A DNA stretch of 35,374 nt, from the NCBI GenBank assembly GCA_029571005.1, contig JAKPTG010000118.1:1-35374 (forward strand). Direction: 5' to 3'. Under the pieces are notes generated by a model that was not told where the DNA came from, made no database searches, and saw nothing but the letters and a program-made list of their open reading frames with translations. This DNA comes from Candidatus Fermentibacterota bacterium (GTDB lineage Bacteria > Fermentibacterota > Fermentibacteria > Fermentibacterales > JCC-6). Shown piece after piece: positions 1 to 7,804 of the stretch (position 1 is the stretch's first letter; each line of letters begins with the position of its first letter). A program made the position numbers and the translations under genes.

Positions 1-237
1 CTGGACCTGGCTTACACCGCCTGCGGCCGTCTCGGGGGATACTGGGAGCAGACCCTCCAGCCCTGGGACATGGCCGCCGGAGTTCTTCTCGTCAGAGAGG
101 GCGGAGGTATCGCCGGGGCGTACGAAGGCGGGGAATGGAGCATGGAGTCCCGTGGGGTTTGCGCCGCCGGAGACCGGCTCTGGAGCCTGATCAGGGCGGG
201 AATCGAAGCGGGGCGCCGGAAGCGCCCCGCCCGCTGA
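1..237 (+). CDS. Inositol monophosphatase family protein, C-terminal fragment (5' truncated by window edge)
   Basis: Frame 1 reads LDLAYTACGRLGGYWEQTLQPWDMAAGVLLVREGGG...; the LDLAYVA..R.dg.we..L.pWD.AAG.llv.EAGG pattern is typical of SuhB/IMPase C-termini. Stop TGA at 235-237. Confidence 0.85.
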   Translation: MDLAYTACGRLGGYWEQTLQPWDMAAGVLLVREGGGIAGAYEGGEWSMESRGVCAAGDRLWSLIRAGIEAGRRKRPAR

Positions 238-253
238 AGCCGTTTACTCCCCC

Positions 254-931
254 TCAGAACCCGAAGTTGACTCCGGCCTGGAAGAAGTTGATGGCGTCGC
301 CGGCCTCTTCCCCTATGGGTTTGGAGTAGTTGTACTCCCCGAAGATGGAAATGGGCAACATGGGAGGTTGAATACTGATGCCGGCCACTCCCAGCATCGA
401 GGGGTGGATGTGGTCGTAGGGGTCTATGGTGACCTCACCCTGCTGCCGTTCAATGGCCAGAAGCATCACATCCGCGTCGCTGGCGGTGAAGTGCACCCCG
501 AACCCTCCCCCCAGGTAGGGCTTGAAAACGGGGCCGCCCAGGGGAACTCCGAGCTTCAGCACGCCGGCCAGCCCCAGGTCGTGGTAGGTGGCCTCGTAGG
601 TCGAGTTCAGCGTGTCCGGCGACCAGCCCTGCCCCTCAAGGTAGCCTATGATCCCTTCCGGGGCGCCCTGGTAGCCTTCCCAGCCGTTTTCCCTCACGTA
701 TTCCACCAGAAAGTCGGACATGACAATGTCGGCCTTGGACGAGGCGTAGGTTCCGCTGAATTCCAGATCGAAGAGCGCCATAGGCAACACTATCTGTCCC
801 CCAATGGCCGGTCCGCTGGTGTCCTGGCCGGTGAACGGGTTGCTTGTGCCGTAGTATCCCGCCCGTACCCCGACCTTGGGACCCGCCAGCGCCAAACCCG
901 CCGCGATGAACAGAACAAGAAGTTTAACCAT
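254..931 (-). CDS. Putative outer-membrane beta-barrel protein with signal peptide
   Basis: Start MVKLLVLFIAAGLALAG preceded by AGGAGG; alternating hydrophobic strands, Gly/aromatic rich, C-terminus ...FFQAGVNFGF ends in Phe. ORF track start at 1108 is an upstream extension. Confidence 0.7.
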   Translation of the reverse strand: MVKLLVLFIAAGLALAGPKVGVRAGYYGTSNPFTGQDTSGPAIGGQIVLPMALFDLEFSGTYASSKADIVMSDFLVEYVRENGWEGYQGAPEGIIGYLEGQGWSPDTLNSTYEATYHDLGLAGVLKLGVPLGGPVFKPYLGGGFGVHFTASDADVMLLAIERQQGEVTIDPYDHIHPSMLGVAGISIQPPMLPISIFGEYNYSKPIGEEAGDAINFFQAGVNFGF

Positions 932-1125
932 CGGTCCTCCTTTCGGCTTCAATATCTGAATACCGGGCCTTCGGGTCAACCGGAAGACGCCGGAAGGGAG
1001 CTTGACGCCGGGCGGAACCTTGAGAATGTATGCAGGTACGTACATGAAGAGAGGTGTAGTGTCCTGACCCGCCTGCTTGACTCCGATATCGCATAGGCAT
1101 TTTCGCACTTACGAAGGGAGAAGAG

Positions 1126-3408
1126 TTGAAGAACAGTGTCATCATTCTTCTTGTAGCCGTCTTCGCCGCTTTCGCCTATCCGGGCCTCACCCAGTGGCAG
1201 AGCTTCGGGGGCAGTCCCGGAACCGCGGCGGATTTCAGGCTTCTGCAGTCCGACGGCGGGCACATGACCGCCCGTGTTGACCTCCCCGGTTTCTGGCTCA
1301 GTCGCTACCCAGCCGGGGGCACCTCCTACGACAGGGTCGAACTCCCCGAAGCCTACGCCCAGGGCACCGTGGGCTCCCCGGAAACTCCGTCGGTGGTCAG
1401 GCTCTTCGCCCTCCCCTTCGGCACCCAGCCTGTTGTCACGGTCCTGGATGTTGACTACACCACTTACAACGGCATTTCGCTGCTGCCGGTGCAGACCCCC
1501 GCGGTGGACATGCCCACGGTTCCCGACGGCTTCAGGATCGACGGAGTGGTTTACGGGTCCGACGCCTTCTACCCCGCCGACTGGGCCCAGGCGGAAAGCA
1601 ACGGCGTGTGGGGCGGCATCAACACCGGCCGGATACTGATCAACCCGGTGCGCTACAACCCCGTGACCGGCCAAATGATGGTGGCCTCCTCGATCACCGT
1701 GAGGGTCGAGTTCCAGGGGGATGTCCAGGCTCCGGCGTACCCTGTCAGCCGTACCGTTCTTGGTGCGGCTTCCAGGGAGCTGGTCAACTTCGCCGATTTC
1801 AGGGAAGCCGCCGGCGCCCCGGCGGACGCGGTTGGGGCGGAGTACATCTTCCTGGTGCACGAGAACCACTACGACGTGGTTCTCCCCCTGGTGGAGTTCT
1901 ACCACTCCATCGGCTACGAAACCACCGTGGAGACCTTCACCGCCGCTCCCTCCCCCGGTGAACTCAAGGCCGGCATCGCCGACAACTACGATACCGCCAC
2001 CACCCGGTTCGCCCTGATCGTCGGCACCGACACGGAAATGCCCAGCTACAACTACGGAGGCTTCCTTGGCGACTACTGGTACGCCTGCTTAGTGGGCACC
2101 GACCTGATGCCCGAGGTGGCCGTGGGCCGGCTCACCGGCAGCTCCGCCCAGATCAGCCATCAGGTGGACAAGATCATAAACGGCTACCTGCAGTACAGCT
2201 TCAACGACGGCAACACCACGGGAATCGTCCCCAGCACCACCGTGCTCGCCGCCCACCAGGAGCAGTACCCAGGAAAGTACACTCAGTGCTGCAACGAACT
2301 GGCCGCTTATGACTACGGCCTTTGCGACGTCACGTTCTACAAGATCTATCCCCCCGAGGGCGGAACAAACGCCCAGGTTTCCGGATGGTTCAACGACGGC
2401 ATCGGAACCGTGGGCTACAGGGGGCACGGCGATGTGCTCGAATGGAGCTGGAACGCCCCGGGCAAGTGGACCAAGACCAACATAGACGCCCTCACCAACA
2501 CCTTCATGCCCCCGGTCTTCAACATCGCATGCTACTGCGGCCGCTACCAGCAGGGGGAGTGCCTTTCCGAAAGCTTCCAGTGGGCCACGGGAGCCTCCAG
2601 CGGAAACCTGGGCGCAAACAACCCCAGCTACACCGTCCCCAACCACGACTACATGAAGCAGATCTACATCAAGCTCTTCGACGACGGCGTCTTCAACGTG
2701 GCGGAGGCGATCAACGAGGCCACGGTGGTCACCATGGCCATGCACGGAAACCTCGGCGAGACCAACGCCAAGATGTACTTCTGGTTCGGCGACCCCGCCA
2801 TGGAATTGTTCAGCAACGACACGGAGAATCCTCAGCCTCTGAGCATCGAGGCTCCCGCCAATTTCAGCACGGGGTCCCAGACCATCACCGTAACGGTCAC
2901 ATGCAACGGAAACGCGGTGGCGGGGGCGACTGCTTCCCTTTCCGACGGCATAGACGGAACCGACCACGGCATGACTTTCCATGAGACCGCCACCTCCTCC
3001 TCCACGGGCCAGGCCGTCTTCAACGTCTATATTCCCGAAGGAACCCCGATGCTGTACACCGGGGCCAGAAAGCACGACTACAATCCCGTCACCGCCACCA
3101 TCGGCGGAGTCGGCGTCGGAGGCGAAACCTCCAGCGGCATCCCCGCTTCCGCCCACGTGATATCCGCGGCCCCGAACCCGGTCAGCGGCACCGCGGTGGT
3201 GAGCTTCACCGTACCGTCCCCGGGGCTTGCCACCGTGTCGGTTTACGACGTAGCCGGCCGCCCGGTGGACACGATCCACTCCGGCGAACTGGCGGCGGGA
3301 TCGCATTCGGTAAGCTGGAACGCATCCGATTTCGCAAACGGTGTTTACTTCGTCAGGCTCTCGAGCCCGGCGGGAACCGTCGCCACCCAGGTGATGGTGC
3401 TGAAGTAA
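1126..3408 (+). CDS. C25 (gingipain-like) cysteine peptidase with C-terminal T9SS-type sorting domain
   Basis: TTG start after GAAGGGAGAAG; signal peptide; His motif GTVGYRGHGDVLEW and Cys motif FNIACYCGRYQQGECLSE; C-terminal APNPVSG...VSVYDVAGRPV...GVYFVRL...VMVLK. Confidence 0.85.
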   Translation: MKNSVIILLVAVFAAFAYPGLTQWQSFGGSPGTAADFRLLQSDGGHMTARVDLPGFWLSRYPAGGTSYDRVELPEAYAQGTVGSPETPSVVRLFALPFGTQPVVTVLDVDYTTYNGISLLPVQTPAVDMPTVPDGFRIDGVVYGSDAFYPADWAQAESNGVWGGINTGRILINPVRYNPVTGQMMVASSITVRVEFQGDVQAPAYPVSRTVLGAASRELVNFADFREAAGAPADAVGAEYIFLVHENHYDVVLPLVEFYHSIGYETTVETFTAAPSPGELKAGIADNYDTATTRFALIVGTDTEMPSYNYGGFLGDYWYACLVGTDLMPEVAVGRLTGSSAQISHQVDKIINGYLQYSFNDGNTTGIVPSTTVLAAHQEQYPGKYTQCCNELAAYDYGLCDVTFYKIYPPEGGTNAQVSGWFNDGIGTVGYRGHGDVLEWSWNAPGKWTKTNIDALTNTFMPPVFNIACYCGRYQQGECLSESFQWATGASSGNLGANNPSYTVPNHDYMKQIYIKLFDDGVFNVAEAINEATVVTMAMHGNLGETNAKMYFWFGDPAMELFSNDTENPQPLSIEAPANFSTGSQTITVTVTCNGNAVAGATASLSDGIDGTDHGMTFHETATSSSTGQAVFNVYIPEGTPMLYTGARKHDYNPVTATIGGVGVGGETSSGIPASAHVISAAPNPVSGTAVVSFTVPSPGLATVSVYDVAGRPVDTIHSGELAAGSHSVSWNASDFANGVYFVRLSSPAGTVATQVMVLK
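3157..3405 (+). other. T9SS type A-like C-terminal sorting domain of the C25 peptidase
   Basis: VISAAPNPVSGTAVVSFTVPSPGLATVSVYDVAGRPVDTIHSGELAAGSHSVSWNASDFANGVYFVRLSSPAGTVATQVMVLK. Confidence 0.75.
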
Positions 3409-3430
3409 ACCGGAGGCATCCGACCGGCTT

Positions 3431-3454
3431 GCAGGGGGGCTTCGGCCCCCCTGC
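3431..3454 (+). terminator. Hairpin terminator downstream of the C25 peptidase gene
   Basis: Perfect 10-bp stem GCAGGGGGGC-TTCG-GCCCCCCTGC followed by TCCGTTTTCC. Confidence 0.75.
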
Positions 3455-3470
3455 TCCGTTTTCCCCGGCC

Positions 3471-3498
3471 TTGACCTTCGCCGCCGATGGAGCATAAT
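3471..3498 (+). promoter_or_regulatory. Candidate sigma70-type promoter for the rpsF operon
   Basis: TTGACC - 16 nt - CATAAT, between the upstream terminator and rpsF. Confidence 0.5.
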
Positions 3499-3512
3499 CG
3501 GGTCTGCTGCCT

Positions 3513-3533
3513 GCTCCACCCCGGTGGTGGAGC
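3513..3533 (+). promoter_or_regulatory. Hairpin in the rpsF leader
   Basis: Perfect 8-bp stem GCTCCACC-CCGGT-GGTGGAGC just after the candidate promoter, about 110 nt before rpsF. Confidence 0.45.
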
Positions 3534-3644
3534 CGAAGTGATTGAGTTCACCGGTCCGGGGGCGGCGACGAGCATCCGATCGTTCGAGCCTTCTTCCGGG
3601 CCGCTTCAGGGTTGCAGCACCATGGCCGGAAGGAGGCTTTGAGT

Positions 3645-3989
3645 TTGCGCAGCTACGAAACAGTGGTCATCTGGGATCCCAGCCTGTCGGAATCGGAGCA
3701 GGAAACCGAGAACGGCGGGGTCATCGAGATCATCAGGGAATCGGGCTCGGAGTACAAAGGCATTGACGTCTGGGGTCGCAGACAACTGGCGTACCCCATC
3801 AAAAAGCAGTCCGAGGGCATTTACTGCTTCTTCCGCTGGGACGGCGACGTGAAAACCATCGAGGCCCTCGACAAGATGCTCCGGATCAATGAGAAGAACC
3901 TCCGCCACCTCACCCTGAAAACCGGCGTGGAAGGCCCCTCTACCGCCTCCTTCGGGGAAGAGGGGGAGGAGGAGGAGGACGAGGAATGA
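3645..3989 (+). CDS. rpsF: 30S ribosomal protein S6
   Basis: LRSYETVVIWDP...DVWGRRQLAYPIKKQSEGIYCFFRWDG...LDKMLRINEKNLRHLTLK; TTG start 8 nt after AGGAGG; acidic tail; ATGA overlap with ssb. Confidence 0.93.
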   Translation: MRSYETVVIWDPSLSESEQETENGGVIEIIRESGSEYKGIDVWGRRQLAYPIKKQSEGIYCFFRWDGDVKTIEALDKMLRINEKNLRHLTLKTGVEGPSTASFGEEGEEEEDEE

Positions 3990-4429
3990 GCATCCGCATT
4001 CCCTCTCTGAACCTGGTGCTGATCGCGGGAAACCTCACGGACGCCCCCCGGCAGAACATCCTCGAGACCGGTGTTCATGTGGCTAACTTCAGGATCGCAA
4101 GCAATCAGTACTACAGGGGCAGGGACGGCGAGTTCCACAAGAAAACCTGTTTTGTGGACGTGGTCTGCTGGCGTAAGACGGCTGAGATCGCAGCGGAAAG
4201 GCTCCGCAAGGGAAGCCCGGTGATGGTGGAGGGAGAACTGCAGAACAGGACCTGGAAGGCCCAGGACGGCTCCAACAGAAGCGTCATTGAAATCCTGGCC
4301 CGGCGGATCCAGTTCCTGGAGAAGGAGGAGGGCGAGAGGTCCGGGGAAACCCATCCCCTGGACGACACTCCCCCTCCCGACAGGGATCCCGGCGACGAAC
4401 CCATATACGACGACGACATCCCGTTCTGA
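3986..4429 (+). CDS. ssb: Single-stranded DNA-binding protein
   Basis: OB-fold LNLVLIAGNLTDAPRQ...VANFRIASNQYYRGRDGEFHKKTCFVDVVCWRKTAEIAAERLRKGSPVMVEGELQNRTW..; acidic C-terminus DDDIPF. Confidence 0.95.
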   Translation: MSIRIPSLNLVLIAGNLTDAPRQNILETGVHVANFRIASNQYYRGRDGEFHKKTCFVDVVCWRKTAEIAAERLRKGSPVMVEGELQNRTWKAQDGSNRSVIEILARRIQFLEKEEGERSGETHPLDDTPPPDRDPGDEPIYDDDIPF

Positions 4430-4437
4430 ACCTTGAG

Positions 4438-4782
4438 ATGAAGCCGGAGCCCAACCCCCTGCCCCTGAACCTGGTGCTGCTCACCGGCAGAATCCTGAGG
4501 CGGAGCGACCTTTCCAGAACCGCCTTGGGGGTACCGGTGATAACACTGGTTCTGGCGGAGACCGATCCGCCGGCCCGCTCCTCCGATTCCGACGGCTTCC
4601 CGGAGGAACTGTCGGTGGAGCTGTGGGGAAATCTGGCGCTGGATAAAAACGATGCTCTGAAACCGGGGGGGCTGGTGTTCGTGGAGGCCCAGGTGGCGGG
4701 AAGACGGAGGCAGGACAGAAACACCAAGCTCGTACACCGCTGGATGATACTCAAGGCCAGAAAGATTCAGATCCTGTCATGA
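4438..4782 (+). CDS. Second SSB-like OB-fold protein lacking the acidic tip (PriB-like position)
   Basis: LPLNLVLLTGRILRRSDL...VPVITLVLAE...EELSVELWGNLA...LKPGGLVFVEAQVAGRRR...RWMILKARKIQIL aligns by eye with the upstream SSB; lies 8 nt after ssb. Confidence 0.75.
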   Translation: MKPEPNPLPLNLVLLTGRILRRSDLSRTALGVPVITLVLAETDPPARSSDSDGFPEELSVELWGNLALDKNDALKPGGLVFVEAQVAGRRRQDRNTKLVHRWMILKARKIQILS

Positions 4783-4809
4783 AAACACCGATTTGGAGGA
4801 ATTCGAGAA

Positions 4810-5061
4810 ATGTCCGCTAAGAAACCGAGAAAAAAGGTAAAACTCCTCAGAAAGAAGAAGTGCCGGTTCTGTCTCAGCCCGGACGTCGAGATAAGCTACA
4901 AGAACGAACGGGTCATTCAGAGGTACGTTTCCGACAGGGGCAAGATCGTGGCCCGCAGAGTCAGCGGAAACTGTGCAAAGCATCAGCGCGCCGTGGCCGC
5001 CCAGATCAAGATCGCCCGCTTCCTCGCCTTGGCGCCCTTCACCAAGGAGCACTTCAGATAG
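4810..5061 (+). CDS. rpsR: 30S ribosomal protein S18 (Cys-containing, Zn-type)
   Basis: KKKCRFCLSPDVEISYKNERVIQRYVSDRGKIVARRVSGNCAKHQRAVAAQIKIARFLALAPFT; GGAGG upstream. Confidence 0.96.
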   Translation: MSAKKPRKKVKLLRKKKCRFCLSPDVEISYKNERVIQRYVSDRGKIVARRVSGNCAKHQRAVAAQIKIARFLALAPFTKEHFR

Positions 5062-5072
5062 AGCCGTCCATC

Positions 5073-5909
5073 ATGTCCGGGAAACTGAGGTGGAGAAGGT
5101 GGAAGACCTTCGCCTGGGGAGTGCTGGCGCTGATGATGGGGCTTCCGTTTCCCACGGCGGCCTTTGCCGCCGGTGTGATGTCCGGGAAGAAGACGGCCAT
5201 GATACCCCTGGGTGTACTGGTCGCGGCGATCCCCGGTTTTCTCGTCGGACCGCAGGCGGGTTTGATGTCCGTGGTGTGCGCATCGGCTATGGCGGTCTGC
5301 GTCAGATACCGGCTCGATTCACACAGGACCATGGCTGTAGTTGCCGCCGCAACCGTTCTGGCTGCGGTGCCGCCGGTGGACCGGTATCCGGTGTTCATGC
5401 AGGTAAAGGCCGAGGATCTGGCCCCCCTGGTCCAGGTTTACAGCGACATGGGCATAGAGCCCGAAGCCGCCCGGAAGGTGTTTTCCACCATGGAATACCT
5501 GGCTCCGGGAATCGGAGCGGTTCAGATAGCCCTGGGTTCCATCGCCGGAGTGATGCTCCTTTCCCGGATATCCGGGACGTACCCTCGCCCGTCCGGGAAA
5601 TTCATGATGGGCTGGCAGATTGCATGGGTGCCGATAATCTGTCTGGCGGTCAGGGTCATCCCCGCCGGGCCGCCGGAAGGCATCGTGCGGACAGCCGATA
5701 ACTTGCTCTTTTTCATCGCCTTGCCGTATTTCCTGGAGGGCTGGGCCGTGGCGAGGAAATGGGCCGCATCGTTTCCGGGCATGACGACGGTTCTGCTGGC
5801 AGCCCTGTTCCTCATGACCCCGGTTCTACTGGCGGCGGTGATTCTGACCGGGGTTCTGGACACCTGGTTCGATTTCAGGAAGAAACTGGAAAACAGACCG
5901 GAAGGATAG
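5073..5909 (+). CDS. DUF2232-like multi-pass membrane protein
   Basis: Several hydrophobic segments; position between rpsR and rplI; start MSGKLRWRRWKTFAWGV. ORF track start at 4860 lies in rpsR. Confidence 0.7.
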   Translation: MSGKLRWRRWKTFAWGVLALMMGLPFPTAAFAAGVMSGKKTAMIPLGVLVAAIPGFLVGPQAGLMSVVCASAMAVCVRYRLDSHRTMAVVAAATVLAAVPPVDRYPVFMQVKAEDLAPLVQVYSDMGIEPEAARKVFSTMEYLAPGIGAVQIALGSIAGVMLLSRISGTYPRPSGKFMMGWQIAWVPIICLAVRVIPAGPPEGIVRTADNLLFFIALPYFLEGWAVARKWAASFPGMTTVLLAALFLMTPVLLAAVILTGVLDTWFDFRKKLENRPEG

Positions 5910-5914
5910 AAAAG

Positions 5915-6361
5915 ATGAAGGTTATGCTCACGAAAACCGTGGAAACCCTCGGTGAAGCCGGAGAAGTGGTGAACGTCGCCCCCGGTTACGCCAGGAATTA
6001 CCTCTTCCCGAAAAAACTGGCGGTCGAGGCGACCACGGGCGCTATGAAGATGGCCGAGATCTACAAGGCGAAGGCCAAGGCAAAGAAGGATCTGGCGACG
6101 GCGGAAGCCATGGAGGTCGCGTCCCGGCTTCAGGAGACCGCCCTGACCCTTGGCGTCACCGCGGACGACACCGGACAGTTGTACGGAAGCATCACCGAAC
6201 GGGAGATAGCCCAGGCCCTGGAGGAAAAGGGATTCAGCCTCGACCGGAAGCAGATACTGCTGGACTCCCACATAAAGCAGATCGGTGAGTACCGGATCGA
6301 GGTGAAGGTCCTCGGGGATATCCGCGGCGAGGTCACCCTGAAGGTGGAATCCCAGGGATAG
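5915..6361 (+). CDS. rplI: 50S ribosomal protein L9
   Basis: MKVMLTKTVETLGEAGEVVNVAPGYARNYLFPKKLAVEAT...LYGSITEREIAQAL. Confidence 0.96.
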   Translation: MKVMLTKTVETLGEAGEVVNVAPGYARNYLFPKKLAVEATTGAMKMAEIYKAKAKAKKDLATAEAMEVASRLQETALTLGVTADDTGQLYGSITEREIAQALEEKGFSLDRKQILLDSHIKQIGEYRIEVKVLGDIRGEVTLKVESQG

Positions 6362-6363
6362 CC

Positions 6364-7368
6364 GTGATTCTGGCGGTGGAGACATCCTGCGACGACTCGG
6401 CGGCGGCGGTGCTGTCCGCGGAAGGGGCGGTGCTCGCCCAGAGAGTCTTCACCCAGCCTGCCCAGTCCGGCGGAGTGGTGCCGGAGATCGCATCCCGGCT
6501 TCATATGAAGATTCTTCCGGAGATGACCGCCGGGGTTCTGGCGGAGAGCGGCTGCACTCTTGGAGACATAACACATTTCGCCGCCACCGCCGGCCCCGGC
6601 CTGGTGGGATCGCTCCTGGTGGGGCTTTCCTTCGCCAAGGCCCTGGCCTTTTCATCGGAAAGGCCTTTTCTTGGGATCAACCATCTGGCGGCGCACCTTC
6701 ACATTCACTACGAAAGGGATACCGAGGACCTGTTTCCCGCCGTTGCGCTGCTGGCAAGCGGCGGTCATACCGCTCTCTTTCACATGACGGGCTGGAACGA
6801 CTGCCGTCTGCTGGGTTGCACCCGGGACGATGCGGCGGGTGAAGCCTTCGACAAGACCGCCAAGCTCATGGGGCTTGGCTTCCCCGGGGGAAAAGCCCTG
6901 GACCTGCTGGCGGAGCGTGGCGACCCGACCGCCGTGGAACTGCCGTCCCCCATGGGGGGAGCGAAAAACCCGGAGTTCAGTTTCAGCGGTCTGAAGACCG
7001 CCGCCAGGCTTGCCTGGGAAACCGGGCTCCACTCCCCCGAAGACATGGCCGCCTCCTTCAGAGCAAGGGTATGCGGGTTGCTCGTGAGCAAGACCTTTCA
7101 CCAGGCCAGGAAGCTCCGGGCATCTTCGGTGATGGCCGCCGGTGGGGTCGCCGCCAATTCTCTGCTCAGGCTCCGTTTGGCGGATGAAGCGTCCGCGGCG
7201 GGGCTGAGGCTGCTTCTTCCCCCGCTGAAACACGCCACGGACAATGCGGTGATGGTGGCGAGAGCGGCCCGGGCGGAGCTGGACTCCGATCCCGGAGCCA
7301 TCTCCCCCCTCTCCTGCAACGCCTTCGCACGGTGGGAAGGCGACAGGCTCGTCAGGCTCTGCCGCTGA
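6364..7368 (+). CDS. tsaD: tRNA N6-adenosine threonylcarbamoyltransferase
   Basis: ILAVETSCDDSAAAVL...GGVVPEIASRLH...TAGPGLVGSLLVGLSFAKALA...GINHLAAHLHIH...ASGGHTAL. Confidence 0.96.
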   Translation: MILAVETSCDDSAAAVLSAEGAVLAQRVFTQPAQSGGVVPEIASRLHMKILPEMTAGVLAESGCTLGDITHFAATAGPGLVGSLLVGLSFAKALAFSSERPFLGINHLAAHLHIHYERDTEDLFPAVALLASGGHTALFHMTGWNDCRLLGCTRDDAAGEAFDKTAKLMGLGFPGGKALDLLAERGDPTAVELPSPMGGAKNPEFSFSGLKTAARLAWETGLHSPEDMAASFRARVCGLLVSKTFHQARKLRASSVMAAGGVAANSLLRLRLADEASAAGLRLLLPPLKHATDNAVMVARAARAELDSDPGAISPLSCNAFARWEGDRLVRLCR

Positions 7369-7426
7369 CATGGCCCCCCGGGCTTAGTATGCTTTTGTTA
7401 TCGTGTTCCGTTGACCGGAGGCTTTC

Positions 7427-7804
7427 ATGAGAACCGGTGTGGATTTGGTGGAAATCGCACGCTTCTCCGGAACCGGAGACCCCGGGTACGGCAGGCTCAT
7501 AGCCAGACTGTTCAGGCCGGATGAAACGGCTTTTCTGAACTCCCCCCGGGAGACGGCCGAGGCCTTCGCCCTGAAGGAAGCCGTATCCAAGGCTCTGGGG
7601 ACCGGAATCGCGTTCGGGGTCTCGTGGCACGACATCCAGGTGCTCCCGGCGGAGTCCGGAGTTCGTAGAGTGATACTCCACGGAGCGGCCCTGGAGTGGT
7701 CCGAGGGGAGGATACTGCACGTGTCCGCCGACAGCACCGATTCGATGGCGGTTGCCTTCGCCCTGCTTGAGTCACCTGGAAAAACGGAAGGGGGCGGGGA
7801 ATGA
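7427..7804 (+). CDS. acpS: Holo-[acyl-carrier-protein] synthase
   Basis: GVDLVEIARFSG...FLNSPRETAEAFALKEAVSKALGTGIAFGVSWHDIQV; ATGA overlap with next gene. Confidence 0.92.
   Translation: MRTGVDLVEIARFSGTGDPGYGRLIARLFRPDETAFLNSPRETAEAFALKEAVSKALGTGIAFGVSWHDIQVLPAESGVRRVILHGAALEWSEGRILHVSADSTDSMAVAFALLESPGKTEGGGE

Noticed and set aside
2089-3519. Long antisense ORF (476 aa, minus) over the C25 gene
   Set aside because: Shadow ORF from GC-rich codon usage; low-complexity R/G/V/H-rich protein with no motif, while the plus strand has clear C25 motifs.
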